Origin: Naasia sp. SYSU D00948
GTDB lineage: Bacteria; Actinomycetota; Actinomycetes; Actinomycetales; Microbacteriaceae
Length of the DNA: 64,000 bases
Assembly (NCBI RefSeq): GCF_017916515.1
Contig: NZ_JAFMTA010000001.1
Span: 1,849,127-1,913,126 of the forward strand
Direction: 5' to 3'
Part shown: piece by piece, positions 19,927 to 28,240 of the stretch
Numbering within the stretch: the first letter of the stretch is position 1
Layout: every line of letters begins with the position of its first letter
Made by a program: the position numbers and the translations under genes
Notes under the pieces: generated by a model
What the model saw: the letters and a program-made list of their open reading frames with translations, nothing else
Database searches by the model: none
What the model was told of the DNA's origin: nothing

Positions 19927-21002
19927 GCTTCCACCCTAGGGAGGGCGGCGACGTCCCCGGCGACGCGGTCGGGCGTCGTGAAGTGGTCCGCCACCCGCTC
20001 GGGATCGAACGCGCCGCGCGTCGTGACGACCCGCGTGACGAAACGCGCGGGGGTGAGATCGAAGGCCGGGTACCAGGCGTCGGTCACGAGCGGGCTCGCG
20101 GTGCGCCGGCCCAGGGTGGACAGCACCTCGCGCGGATCGCGCTCCTCGATCACGATGTCCGCGCCGGTGGGAGCGGTCGGGTCGGGGGCGTGCACCAGCG
20201 CGTAGAACGGGACTTCGAAGGCGGAGGCGGCCACCGCGAGGCCGAGCGTGCCGACCTTGTTGACGACGGATCCGTCCAGGCTGACGCGGTCCGCCGCGGT
20301 GACGAGCGCGTCGATCGGGCCGATCGAGGAGCCGGTCGCGAGGGCGGCGGCCCCCATCCCGTCCGTGATGAGCGTCACCTGCTCGCCGAGCTCGCGGAGT
20401 GAGTGCGCCGTGAGGCGGGCGCCCTGGAGGTAGGGACGCGTCTCGGTCGCGACCCACTCGTACCGACGGCCGGCCTCGCGAGCGGCGTCGATCAGGCCGA
20501 AGAGGTAGGAGTCCATCCAGCAGTGGGTGAGGATGCGCGCGCCGTCCGGCAGCAGCTCCACCGTCGACCGTCCGAGCGCGACGCTCGCGGCGCGGTAGTG
20601 CTCCGTGGTCCCCCTCGCCGCGGCGACGGCCCGGTCGACGAGCTCCTCGGTCGTCGTCGCTCCGTCGACGGCCTCCCGCACGCGCGCGACCGCCTCCCGG
20701 GGGTGCGCGTTCGTCGGGCGGGCATCGGCCAGCAGCCGGCCCGCGTCCTCGAGCGCGGCACGGGCGGCCTCGAGTGGAAGCCCGGCGGCCTGCCGGGCGG
20801 CGAGCTCGAGTCCCGCGCTCGTCGCGTACAGGGGCCCTGAGCTCTGCGTCACCATGTCGCGGATGGCCTCCGCGACCTCCGCGGCGGTTCCCGCCCGCAC
20901 CCACTCGATCCGGTCCGGGAACACCCGGCGATCGAGGATGAGCACGGCGTCGTCCGTCACGCGGACCGAGTCGTCGAGCGTGGCTGCGCTGCTGTCCGTC
21001 AC
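19923..21002 (-). CDS. mtnA: S-methyl-5-thioribose-1-phosphate isomerase
   Basis: Converts methylthioribose-1-P, made by MtnK, to methylthioribulose-1-P. The 359-residue protein belongs to the eIF-2B alpha/beta/delta-like isomerase family. Visible family motifs include TETRPYLQGARLTAHSL, LITDGMGAA, the catalytic Cys in ILTHCWMDS and the Asp-containing AADRVSLDGSVVNKVGT. GTG start at 21002 with a GGGAGG about 8-13 nt upstream. It heads the mtnA-mtnC-mtnB operon. With mtnK and mtnD this covers methylthioribose to 4-methylthio-2-oxobutanoate; no mtnN/mtnP or dedicated final transaminase is present here. Confidence 0.95.
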   Translation of the reverse strand: MTDSSAATLDDSVRVTDDAVLILDRRVFPDRIEWVRAGTAAEVAEAIRDMVTQSSGPLYATSAGLELAARQAAGLPLEAARAALEDAGRLLADARPTNAHPREAVARVREAVDGATTTEELVDRAVAAARGTTEHYRAASVALGRSTVELLPDGARILTHCWMDSYLFGLIDAAREAGRRYEWVATETRPYLQGARLTAHSLRELGEQVTLITDGMGAAALATGSSIGPIDALVTAADRVSLDGSVVNKVGTLGLAVAASAFEVPFYALVHAPDPTAPTGADIVIEERDPREVLSTLGRRTASPLVTDAWYPAFDLTPARFVTRVVTTRGAFDPERVADHFTTPDRVAGDVAALPRVEA

Positions 21003-21079
21003 GTGTGTCCTCCCGTCCCATCCTGACAGGGACGGCGGACGCGAGGCTCACCGGGGGCGCCGCTGCTTCCCGGCGGACG

Positions 21080-21349
21080 TCAGACGAAGCGGTCGGCCGA
21101 GAGCTCCGGGATGTTGGCGTAGTCGCTCTGATTCCAGAGCGCCTGCCGCCGGGACTCCTCGTACCGGGACTGGATGTAGGCCTCGAGCTGCTCCCGCTCC
21201 ACGCGCCAGTGGCCGTTGCCGCCGACCTTGATCGCCGGCAGCTCCCCGCTGCGGACCAGCGCGTACGCCTGGCTGAGTGAGATGTTGAGCACGTCCGCCG
21301 TGTCGGCGAGCGTGAGGAAACGCCCGATGGAGTCCGGCGCGGTGTTCAT
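21080..21349 (-). CDS. Excisionase-like helix-turn-helix protein
   Basis: 89-residue MerR/excisionase-type DNA-binding protein. The HTH runs FLTLADTADVLNISLSQAYALVRSGELPAIKVGG, followed by the wing GHWRVEREQLEAYIQSRYEE and a short acidic tail. Such proteins are common next to CpaB-like genes in Microbacteriaceae and are usually chromosomal regulators rather than phage excisionases. Start ATG at 21349; an in-frame GTG at 21355 is an alternative. Divergent from the CpaB-like gene over a 106-bp gap that holds a consensus DnaA-box 9-mer at 21391-21399. Confidence 0.85.
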   Translation of the reverse strand: MNTAPDSIGRFLTLADTADVLNISLSQAYALVRSGELPAIKVGGNGHWRVEREQLEAYIQSRYEESRRQALWNQSDYANIPELSADRFV

Positions 21350-21455
21350 GAACACATGATCCCCCTGCTTCTCCTCGCCCGCGCCGGCCGTGTGGATAAC
21401 TCCCGGCGACGGCCGCGCCGCCCCGTCAGCATGGTCGCCGATCGAGGAGGACGAG

Positions 21456-22085
21456 ATGACGCTGCGGCCCGTGCACCGCCACCGCGGAAGGCTGGACGTC
21501 CGCTTCCTGATCGGCGCGGTCCTCGTCGTCGGGTCGATCGCCGGGGTCTGGTCCGTGGTGGCCGCGGCGGAGCGGACGGAGCAGGTGTACGCGGCGGCCA
21601 CCGCGCTCGCCGTGGGCGACCGGCTCACCGAGGACCGTCTCGTGCTGGCCCCCGTGCAGCTCGGGGGCGCCGGTCGGCACTACCTGACACCCGCCGACCT
21701 TCCCGAGGGCGGCCTCGTCGTCATGCGGGCCGTCGACGAGGGCGAGCTGGTGCCCGAGTCCGCCGTCGGATCCGAGGCGGGCCTCCGGCTCGCGTCGGTC
21801 GTCGTCCCGCTCGGCGGCGAGCCCGCCCGCGGCGTCGAGGCGGGCGCCCTCGTCGACGTCTGGGCGGCCCCCGAGGGGGAGGACGGCGTCTACGGGCCGC
21901 CGGCGGTGCTCGTGCCGGGGGCCGAGGTCGCGCGGACGCTGGCGAGCGACGGCCTGCTCACCTCCGGATCGGGCGCCGTCGAGATCCTCGTCCCCAAGGA
22001 TCGGGTGGCCCGCCTGCTGCAGGCGCTCGCGAACGGCGACGCCCTCTCCCTCGTCCCGGTCACCTCGCCTCCGGGGGACCGATGA
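21456..22085 (+). CDS. SAF-domain protein, CpaB/RcpC-like
   Basis: 209-residue protein with one N-terminal TM segment (about 15-38, FLIGAVLVVGSIAGVWSVVAA) and an extracytoplasmic SAF domain (AVGDRLTEDRLVLAPV... YLTPADLPEGGLVVMRAVDEGELVPESAV). This is the architecture of CpaB/RcpC pilus-assembly periplasmic proteins. AGGAGG lies just before the ATG at 21456. It overlaps the next gene by 4 nt. No other Flp pilus genes (CpaF ATPase, TadB/C, prepilin) follow, so a pilus role is uncertain. Confidence 0.82.
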   Translation: MTLRPVHRHRGRLDVRFLIGAVLVVGSIAGVWSVVAAAERTEQVYAAATALAVGDRLTEDRLVLAPVQLGGAGRHYLTPADLPEGGLVVMRAVDEGELVPESAVGSEAGLRLASVVVPLGGEPARGVEAGALVDVWAAPEGEDGVYGPPAVLVPGAEVARTLASDGLLTSGSGAVEILVPKDRVARLLQALANGDALSLVPVTSPPGDR

Positions 22086-23338
22086 GGCTCATCCTGGCCC
22101 TCGATGCGGCCACCGAGGACCGGCTCATCGGCGCCGTCCTCGCCGCCGGCCACGAGATCGTGGCGCGACCGGCAGGCGGGGTCGAGCTGGTCACCGCGCT
22201 GCGCGCCCTCAGCGCCGATGCGGCGCTCGTCGCCGCCTCCCCACGGACGTTGAGCTCCGGCGTCGTCGCCGCCGCGGACGCTGCCGGGATACGCCTCGTG
22301 GCGCTCGCGGCGGGACCGGAGGAGCAGGCGGTCGCCCGCTCGGTCGCGCTCCGGGAGGTCCTCGACGCATCGGCGGCGTGGGAGGACATCGGGGCGGTCC
22401 TCGCCGGCCGCCCCGCCCGGCGTGCCGCGGAGCCCGAGCGTCCGGCGGCGCGCGGACGGGTGGTGGCCGTGTGGGGCCCGGCCGGCGCCCCCGGCCGCAC
22501 CACCACCGCCATCACGCTCGCCGCCGAGCTCGCCCTCGCCGGGTGCCGGGTCGTCCTCGCGGACGCGGACACCTACGGGGCGGCGATCGCGCCGGCTCTC
22601 GGTCTGCTGGACGAGGCGCCGGGGTTCGCCGCGGCGTGCCGCCTCGCGGGCAACGGCGCGCTCGTCGCGGCCGAGCTGGAGCGCGTCGCCGAGCCCTATC
22701 GGATCGGGGCTGCATCCATCTCCGTCCTCACGGGGCTCGCTCGGGCGAGCCGCTGGCCGGAGCTGTCGGCCGAGCGGGTGAAGGGCACGCTGTCCGCCTG
22801 CCGGGGTTTCGCGGACGTGATCGTGGTGGACACGGGCTTCAACCTGGAGAGCGACGAGGAGATCGTGAGCGACATGTTCGCGCCGCGCCGCAACGCGGCG
22901 ACCATCGCGGCCCTGAAGGAGGCGGACCTCGTCGTGGCGGTGGGGGCGGCGGACCCCGTGGGGCTGGCCCGGTTCCTGCGCGCCCACGCCGACCTCGTCG
23001 AGCTGATCGGACCCGATCCGATCCGGACGGTGGTCACGAAGGTCCGCGCCTCCGCGGTGGGAGTGACGCCCGGGTCGCAGATCGCGTCGACGCTGCTCCG
23101 CTTCGGCGGCATCACCGATCCGACCCTCGTTCCCCACGACCAGGCCGGGTACGACGCCGCGCTGCTCACCGGGCGGACGCTCCAGGAGGCGGCCCCACGG
23201 TCCCCGGCGCTCGCCGCGCTCCGGGGATTCGCGGTGCGCGAGCTGCTGCCACCGGCGCCCGGACGGCGCCGTCGTCGGCGCGGGCTGTGGGCGGCGCTGC
23301 GGGGCGAATCGGCCGCTCGGCCGCTCGGTGCCGCCTGA
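22082..23338 (+). CDS. CpaE/MinD-like ATPase
   Basis: 418-residue protein: an N-terminal receiver-like region (about 1-100, with no clear phosphoacceptor motif), then a ParA/MinD-type ATPase from about residue 125 with a deviant Walker A (VWGPAGAPGRTTTAITLA) and DADTYGAAIA. Walker B corresponds to VIVVDTGFNLES. A basic C-terminal tail (GRRRRRRGLWAALRG) could bind membrane or DNA. Resembles CpaE/TadZ localisation factors. Translationally coupled to the SAF protein, so the two probably act together. Confidence 0.85.
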   Translation: MRLILALDAATEDRLIGAVLAAGHEIVARPAGGVELVTALRALSADAALVAASPRTLSSGVVAAADAAGIRLVALAAGPEEQAVARSVALREVLDASAAWEDIGAVLAGRPARRAAEPERPAARGRVVAVWGPAGAPGRTTTAITLAAELALAGCRVVLADADTYGAAIAPALGLLDEAPGFAAACRLAGNGALVAAELERVAEPYRIGAASISVLTGLARASRWPELSAERVKGTLSACRGFADVIVVDTGFNLESDEEIVSDMFAPRRNAATIAALKEADLVVAVGAADPVGLARFLRAHADLVELIGPDPIRTVVTKVRASAVGVTPGSQIASTLLRFGGITDPTLVPHDQAGYDAALLTGRTLQEAAPRSPALAALRGFAVRELLPPAPGRRRRRRGLWAALRGESAARPLGAA

Positions 23339-23463
23339 TCCTGTCGGAATTCGGGCCTTCGAAAGCCGCTTTCCTGGTCAAATTCCCGCAATGCGGAAAT
23401 CGTTCTCGCGCATTTCTTCTGGTGTTTCCCCCGAATAAGGGTGTTGCTCTTTTCCTGCCTTTC

Positions 23464-23488
23464 TCCTGATCATGAGCACGGATCAGGA
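23464..23488 (+). repeat. Hairpin in the leader of the 47-aa gene
   Basis: TCCTGATC (23464-23471) and GATCAGGA (23481-23488) form an 8-bp stem with a 9-nt loop. The 3' arm runs into the purine-rich ribosome-binding region of the gene at 23501. The preceding 125 bp (23,339-23,463) is clearly more AT-rich than its surroundings and contains no gene; it may hold a promoter or terminator. Confidence 0.4.
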
Positions 23489-23500
23489 AGGGATGTCACC

Positions 23501-23644
23501 GTGGACACTTCAGCCGACAGCCCCGCACACGTGGCCCGACTCGAGTTCGAGCAGCGCAGGGCGATGATGCGCGACCTGGTCTTCGGCCTCGCGCTCGATC
23601 CGATCGAGCGACAGCCCCAGAGGCCGGACCTTCCGAGGGATTGA
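23501..23644 (+). CDS. Small hypothetical protein (47 aa)
   Basis: Starts GTG at 23501 (VDTSADSPAHVARLEFEQRR) and ends QRPDLPRD. It is charged, has no TM segment or signal peptide, and contains a predicted amphipathic helix (RLEFEQRRAMMRDLVFGLAL). AGGAAGGGA sits about 8 nt upstream. I recognise no family. The purine-rich leader and codon-typical composition support it as real, but it is short. Confidence 0.5.
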   Translation: MDTSADSPAHVARLEFEQRRAMMRDLVFGLALDPIERQPQRPDLPRD

Positions 23645-23701
23645 CGTCCGGAACACCGCGAGGGTCGCGCCGTCCCCGCGCCACGCCGGGAGAATGAAGG
23701 G

Positions 23702-24592
23702 GTGACGAAGACCGCGCTCGCCCTGCTCAACCGGCCCTCGCTGGCCGCCCCGCCGCACCGGGAGGGCGCCGAGCCGTTCGTCCTGGTCGACTCCGGGCAG
23801 CCGCACGTGCGCGTCCTCGACCTCGGCGTCACGCGGGGCGACGGAGTCTTCGAGACGATCAGCATCGGCGCCGGACGCCCGCAGGCGCTGCGCGCGCACC
23901 TCGTGCGCTTCGCTCGGTCCGCCGCCGCCCTGGAGCTGTCGGAGCCGGACCTCGACGCCTGGGAGGCCGCCGTCCGCGCGGCCGCGGCGGCGATCGATCC
24001 CGTCCCGGAGGCGTTCGTCAAGACGATCCTCACCCGCGGCGTGGAAGGGGAGGGCCGGCCGACCGGCTGGGCCTACGCCGCGCCTGCCGACGACTTCACC
24101 GCGGCCCGCCGGGACGGCATCCGTGTCGTGCTGCTCGACCGCGGCTACCGCCACGACGTGGCGCAGACCTCGCCGTGGCTCCTGCAGGGCGCGAAGACCC
24201 TCTCGTACGCAGTCAACCGGGCGGTCCTGCGCGAGGCGCGGCGGCGCGACGCCGACGACGTCGTCTTCGTGAGCTCGGACGGCTACCTGCTCGAGGGATC
24301 GACGTCGAGCCTGCTGCTGCGGGTCGGCGACCGCCTGGTCACGCCCGGCGTCGACCTCGGCATCCTCGCCGGGACCACCCAGGGCGACATCTTCGCCTTC
24401 GCCGCCCAGCGCGGGCTCGCCACGGAGTACGCCCTCCTGCGTCCCGAGGACCTGCAGGCCGCGGACGGCGCCTGGCTGGTCTCGAGCGTCCGCCACGCCG
24501 CCCCCATCCGGCGGGTCGACGGCGTCGACCGCCCCGTCGACTCGGAGTTCACGAGCGCCCTCAACTCCTACCTCGTCTCCCGCACCGAGTAA
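23702..24592 (+). CDS. Class IV aminotransferase (4-amino-4-deoxychorismate lyase-like)
   Basis: 296-residue fold-type IV PLP enzyme. Motifs include RGDGVFETI near residue 40, the catalytic Lys in LLQGAKTLSYAVNR (about 163-176), and LLEGSTSSLLL with the PLP-phosphate-binding segment GILAGTTQGDIF. Family members include aminodeoxychorismate lyase (PabC) and branched-chain/D-amino-acid aminotransferases. The closest fit is PabC-like, in folate synthesis. A role as the missing methionine-salvage transaminase (MtnE step) is possible but it is unlinked to the mtn genes. GTG start at 23702 with a purine-rich leader. Confidence 0.85.
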   Translation: MTKTALALLNRPSLAAPPHREGAEPFVLVDSGQPHVRVLDLGVTRGDGVFETISIGAGRPQALRAHLVRFARSAAALELSEPDLDAWEAAVRAAAAAIDPVPEAFVKTILTRGVEGEGRPTGWAYAAPADDFTAARRDGIRVVLLDRGYRHDVAQTSPWLLQGAKTLSYAVNRAVLREARRRDADDVVFVSSDGYLLEGSTSSLLLRVGDRLVTPGVDLGILAGTTQGDIFAFAAQRGLATEYALLRPEDLQAADGAWLVSSVRHAAPIRRVDGVDRPVDSEFTSALNSYLVSRTE

Positions 24593-24662
24593 TCACGGCG
24601 CTCGACGGGCATCCCGAGCTGTCGGCCGCGACTCCGCCACGGCATCTCCTCGCCGGGGCCTC

Positions 24663-24743
24663 GCCCTCAACAGGCATCCGCGGCGTGGACAGGCTGCCCC
24701 GCGGCGTGTCCTGCTGTCGGCGGAGATCCTGCCTGTTGAGGGC
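24663..24743. repeat. Long inverted repeat between aminotransferase and pdtaS
   Basis: GCCCTCAACAGGCA (24663-24676) and TGCCTGTTGAGGGC (24730-24743) are perfect 14-bp inverted copies flanking 53 bp. The inside holds a direct repeat CCGCGGCGTG (at 24678 and 24699). It could be a terminator stem-loop or a miniature REP/MITE-like element. No gene lies in 24,593-24,835. Confidence 0.55.
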
Positions 24744-24823
24744 CAGCCGGGAGCCGGTTCGGCCGCCCGTACCACAGCGGGCGGACGCCGGATGACCGGC
24801 ACCGGGCCCTCAGCCGCCCGTCC

Positions 24824-24829
24824 TAAGCT
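24824..24829 (+). promoter_or_regulatory. -10 hexamer of pdtaS
   Basis: TAAGCT ends 6 bp before the GTG start at 24836, giving a leaderless transcript. No Shine-Dalgarno is present. Confidence 0.4.
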
Positions 24830-24835
24830 GGTGCC

Positions 24836-26329
24836 GTGCCCACGCTGAGCGAGCTCGTCGTCGCGTCCGGACGCTCCACCGCCGCGGACGTCGAGTGGCT
24901 GCACCTCCTGGTCGGGGACTGGCAGCTGCTCGCCGATCTGGCGTTCGCGGACATCGTCCTCTGGGTCCCCACCGACGACAACTCGTTCGTCGCCGTGGCG
25001 CACGCGCGGCCGTCGAGCTCGGCGACGCTCTTCTACCGCGACTTCGTCGGGCAGCGCATCAAGTCGGAGTGGCGGGCCCTCGTGACCGAGGCCTTCGAGA
25101 CCGCGCGCATCGTGGACTCGTCGGCGCCGGACTGGTTCGAGGAGACGCCGACCCGCGTGCGGGCGGTGCCCGTGCAGCGTCGCATCTCGCCGAGCGCGCT
25201 CGAGGTCACGAACGTGCCGGTCGCCGTCCTCACCCGGCACACGAACCTCAGCGAGGCCCGGACGCCGAGCCGGCAGGAGCTCACGTTCAACGCGTGCGCC
25301 GACGAGCTGTTCCGGATGATCGCCGCCGGCGACTTCCCGGACCTCGGCGCCCCCACGGGCCCCCGTCGCGGCGCCCCGCGGGCTTCCGACGGCCTCATCC
25401 GCCTCGACGTCGACGGCGTCACCACCTTCGCCAGCCCGAACGCGCTGTCCGCGTTCAACCGCATGGGGTTCACGGGGGAGCTCGAGGGCGAGTCGCTCGC
25501 GGAGGTCACGGCGGCCCTCGTGCAGGCTCAGCACACCGTGGACGAGAGCCTTCCGCTCGTCGTCACCGGTCGTGCTCCCTGGCGCACCGACATCGAGTCC
25601 CGCGGCGTCACCGTGTCGCTGCGCGCCATCCCCATTCGGGACCACGGTGAGCGCAAGGGCGCCATCGTCCTCAGCCGCGACGTCACCGAGCTCCGCCACC
25701 AGGAGCAGGAGCTCATCACCAAGGACGCGACGATCCGGGAGATCCATCACCGGGTCAAGAACAACCTGCAGACCGTGGCCTCGCTGCTGCGCATTCAGGC
25801 GCGGCGGTCGCGGACGGACGAGGCGCGCGACGCCCTGATCCAGGCGATGCGCCGTGTGGCGGCGATCGCGGTCGTGCACGACACCCTGTCCGAGGGTCTC
25901 AACCAGAACGTGGACTTCGACGCCGTCTTCGAGCGGGTGCTGCTCCTCGTCGCGGAGGTCGCGTCCACGCACAACACGCGGGTGCACCCGCAGAAGTCGG
26001 GCACGTTCGGCGTGCTGCCGAGCACCTACGCCACGCCGCTCGCCCTGGCGCTGACCGAGCTCGTCACGAACGCGGTCGAGCACGGGCTCGCGGGGCGCGA
26101 GGGGACGGTCGAGATCCTGGCGAACCGGCGCAAGGCGAAGCTGACGGTGGTCGTCCGCGACAACGGGGGAGGCCTGCCCGAGGGGAAGGTCGGCTCCGGC
26201 CTCGGCACTCAGATCGTGCGCACCCTCATCCAGGGCGAGCTCGGCGGTGTCATCGACTGGCACACGATGGTGGGCAGCGGCACGGAGGTCACCATCGAGA
26301 TCCCCCTCCGCTGGATGCAGACCACCTGA
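24836..26329 (+). CDS. pdtaS: PdtaS-type sensor histidine kinase
   Basis: 497-residue cytosolic histidine kinase with no TM segments: N-terminal GAF-like domain (about 1-150), PAS domain (about 185-290), HisKA_2 dimerisation domain with the phospho-His in IHHRVKNNLQTVASLL (about 304-319), and an HWE-type HATPase (ELVTNAVEHGL; DNGGGLPEG; GSGLGTQIV). It matches the mycobacterial PdtaS, which phosphorylates the ANTAR regulator PdtaR; that regulator is not in the window. The neighbouring whiB1-type gene preserves the order seen in Mycobacterium. Confidence 0.9.
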   Translation: MPTLSELVVASGRSTAADVEWLHLLVGDWQLLADLAFADIVLWVPTDDNSFVAVAHARPSSSATLFYRDFVGQRIKSEWRALVTEAFETARIVDSSAPDWFEETPTRVRAVPVQRRISPSALEVTNVPVAVLTRHTNLSEARTPSRQELTFNACADELFRMIAAGDFPDLGAPTGPRRGAPRASDGLIRLDVDGVTTFASPNALSAFNRMGFTGELEGESLAEVTAALVQAQHTVDESLPLVVTGRAPWRTDIESRGVTVSLRAIPIRDHGERKGAIVLSRDVTELRHQEQELITKDATIREIHHRVKNNLQTVASLLRIQARRSRTDEARDALIQAMRRVAAIAVVHDTLSEGLNQNVDFDAVFERVLLLVAEVASTHNTRVHPQKSGTFGVLPSTYATPLALALTELVTNAVEHGLAGREGTVEILANRRKAKLTVVVRDNGGGLPEGKVGSGLGTQIVRTLIQGELGGVIDWHTMVGSGTEVTIEIPLRWMQTT

Positions 26330-26353
26330 CCTCGCTTCCGGAACGGAGCGAGG
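26330..26353 (+). terminator. Hairpin directly after pdtaS
   Basis: CCTCGCT (26330-26336) pairs with AGCGAGG (26347-26353), and the stem extends inward (CCG/CGG) with one bulged T. It begins immediately after the stop codon. Confidence 0.6.
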
Positions 26354-26497
26354 GGAAGCGGCTCCGGCGGGAGGCCGGGGCCGGTCGCGCAGGCCTCACC
26401 CCGAGGGCGTCACTGAGCGGTTCGGACGTGCGTCCGGATGGCTCGTCGCGGATGCTGGGGGGCCGATGGAGAGACGCCGGTCAGGCCGGCGGGGAGA

Positions 26498-26746
26498 TCA
26501 GGAGGCGCGACGGGCGCGGGCGGCGCGGCGCTTGAGCGCGCGGCGCTCGTCCTCGCTGAGGCCGCCCCACACGCCGTAGTCCTGCCCGTTCTCGAGCGCG
26601 TACTGGAGGCACTGCTCGCTGACCGTGCACCGCGCGCAGACCGCCTTCGCCTTGTCGATCTGGTCGACGGCGGGCCCGGTGTTCCCCACGGGGAAGAACA
26701 GCTCCGGGTCGGCGGTGAGGCAGGCGGCCTTGTCACGCCAGTCCAT
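26498..26746 (-). CDS. whiB1: WhiB1-type iron-sulfur transcriptional regulator
   Basis: 82-residue Wbl protein that binds a [4Fe-4S] cluster through four cysteines: C9 (KAACL), then AVCARCTVSEQC. The GVWGG turn and the basic C-terminal tail (RRALKRRAARARRAS) form the DNA/sigma-factor-interacting part. WhiB1 is NO-sensitive and essential in mycobacteria. The ATG at 26746 has an AAAGGAG (26756-26762). Earlier in-frame starts would pass through this ribosome-binding site. Converges with pdtaS. Confidence 0.95.
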   Translation of the reverse strand: MDWRDKAACLTADPELFFPVGNTGPAVDQIDKAKAVCARCTVSEQCLQYALENGQDYGVWGGLSEDERRALKRRAARARRAS

Positions 26747-26935
26747 GCGTGGTGCTCCTTTGGGTGTTGCGGTGAGGACGGTCGAGTGACCGGGAATCGA
26801 GTCAGGTCGAAGAGAGACGCCATCGGCGACGGTACGTTCGAAGTCCGTCTGATCCGGGCCGCCCACACCGCTGTGAGCCCTTGAAAACGACCTCAGTTAT
26901 GGTGGCATACGGGCCTAGCCCGATCAATAGCCATG

Positions 26936-26941
26936 TATGGG
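26936..26941 (+). promoter_or_regulatory. -10-like hexamer for the membrane protein at 26950
   Basis: TATGGG lies 8 bp before the GTG at 26950, consistent with a leaderless start. It supports this GTG over the in-frame ATG at 26881. Confidence 0.35.
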
Positions 26942-26949
26942 ATGTCGCT

Positions 26950-27363
26950 GTGAGTGAACAGGTCGGTGCCGCGCCGCGGCCCAAGCTGCCGCCCCTGCTC
27001 GCGCTGCTCGCCGGAGTCGTGCTCGTCGAGGCGATCGCGATGGTCGCGGTCGCGGCGATCCTCCTGATCGACGTCCTGACTCAGCCGGCAGCGTCCCTCG
27101 GGGGCGGGATCGCGCTGGTCGTGCTGGCGGTGCTCGCCGCCGTCTGGCTGGCGGCCATGGTCCTCGGGACGCTCCGCCGGCGCACCTGGGTGCGGGGCGC
27201 GATCTTCACCTGGCAGCTGATCCAGCTCGCCGTCGCGGTCGGAGCGTTCCAGGGAACGTTCGCCCGCCAGGACATCGGCTGGCTCCTGCTCATCCCGTCG
27301 GTCGCCGCGATCGCGCTGCTGTTCACCCCGTCGGTGATGAACTCGACGCGACGCGCGTCCTGA
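26950..27363 (+). CDS. Small four-TM membrane protein
   Basis: 137-residue protein with four hydrophobic segments: LLALLAGVVLVEAIAMVAVA, IALVVLAVLAAVWLAAMV, a middle segment around IFTWQLIQLAVAVGAF, and WLLLIPSVAAIALLF. It starts MSEQVGAAPRPKLPP and ends with a basic tail. No catalytic motif or named family is recognised; similar small membrane proteins are conserved near whiB1 and pdtaS in related genomes. Converges with bcp, 33 bp apart. Confidence 0.75.
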   Translation: MSEQVGAAPRPKLPPLLALLAGVVLVEAIAMVAVAAILLIDVLTQPAASLGGGIALVVLAVLAAVWLAAMVLGTLRRRTWVRGAIFTWQLIQLAVAVGAFQGTFARQDIGWLLLIPSVAAIALLFTPSVMNSTRRAS

Positions 27364-27396
27364 TCCGCTCCCGTCGCGGCGTCGGGGGACGCCGCC

Positions 27397-27876
27397 TCAG
27401 CCGATGCCCAGCTTCTTGCGCAGCGAGGCGACGTGGCCGGTCGCCTTAACGTTGTAGAGCGGAAGCTCCACGAAGCCCGTCTCGTTGAGGACGAAGGTCG
27501 AGCGGATCACGCCCTCGACGGTCTTGCCGTACATCGACTTCTCGCCGTAGGCCCGGTACGCGTTGTGCACGGCGAGGTCGGGGTCGCTGAGGAGCGGGAA
27601 GTTCAGGTTCTCCTGCTCCTTGAACTCCTTGTTCTTGCCCGGCTCGTCCTTCGAGATCCCGAGCACCTGGTAGCCGGCGGACTGCAGGGAGTTGAGGCTG
27701 TCCCGGAAGTCGCACGCCTCGGTGGTGCAGCCCGGGGTCATGGCGGCGGGGTAGAAGTACAGGATGACCTTCTGGCCCTGGAAGTTCGTGAGCGAGACCG
27801 GCGACCCGTTCTCGTCCTGAAGGGTGAAGTCGGGGGCGGTGTCGCCCTTCTCGAGACGGTCGGCTCCGGTCGCCAT
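27397..27876 (-). CDS. bcp: Thioredoxin-dependent peroxiredoxin (Bcp/PrxQ)
   Basis: Reduces hydrogen and organic peroxides using thioredoxin. The 159-residue AhpC/TSA-fold protein has the peroxidatic Cys50 and the resolving Cys55 five residues later (TPGCTTEACDF), the atypical 2-Cys PrxQ arrangement, and LYFYPAAMTPGC ahead of it. ATG at 27876 with AGGAGG upstream. Confidence 0.95.
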   Translation of the reverse strand: MATGADRLEKGDTAPDFTLQDENGSPVSLTNFQGQKVILYFYPAAMTPGCTTEACDFRDSLNSLQSAGYQVLGISKDEPGKNKEFKEQENLNFPLLSDPDLAVHNAYRAYGEKSMYGKTVEGVIRSTFVLNETGFVELPLYNVKATGHVASLRKKLGIG

Positions 27877-27997
27877 GCTGGCTCCTCCTGTCCTGCCCTG
27901 CTGTGCGCCCCCTCAGCCTAGCCAGGGGCCCTGCGTCGACGGCGCGGGGTCTCCGTGCGTGCTAGGCTTGACGCTCGGTTCGGGTTCCGAGCCGTTC

Positions 27998-28073
<76 letters not shown>

Positions 28074-28127
28074 AAAGTCCTGATTGAAGTGCTCTTTCAG
28101 ATCCGGAAAGGATCTCGAAATTGTACT

Positions 28128-28146
28128 GCTGGTCATTTATTGGCCA
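28128..28146 (+). repeat. Left copy of 19-bp arm-type repeat
   Basis: GCTGGTCATTTATTGGCCA, 55 bp inside attL, is repeated in the same orientation at 33861-33879, 163 bp inside attR. Within it CATTTATTG is followed one helical turn later by CACTTATTC. These look like integrase arm-binding or Xis sites. Confidence 0.65.
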
Positions 28147-28240
28147 CTTATTCGCGCCGAACTCGGTCTTGACGGCCGTGAGCGGACAGCGGATCGGCCT
28201 GTCTGGGCGTCTCTCGGGGCGCCTCGCGCACCTAGTCGGT

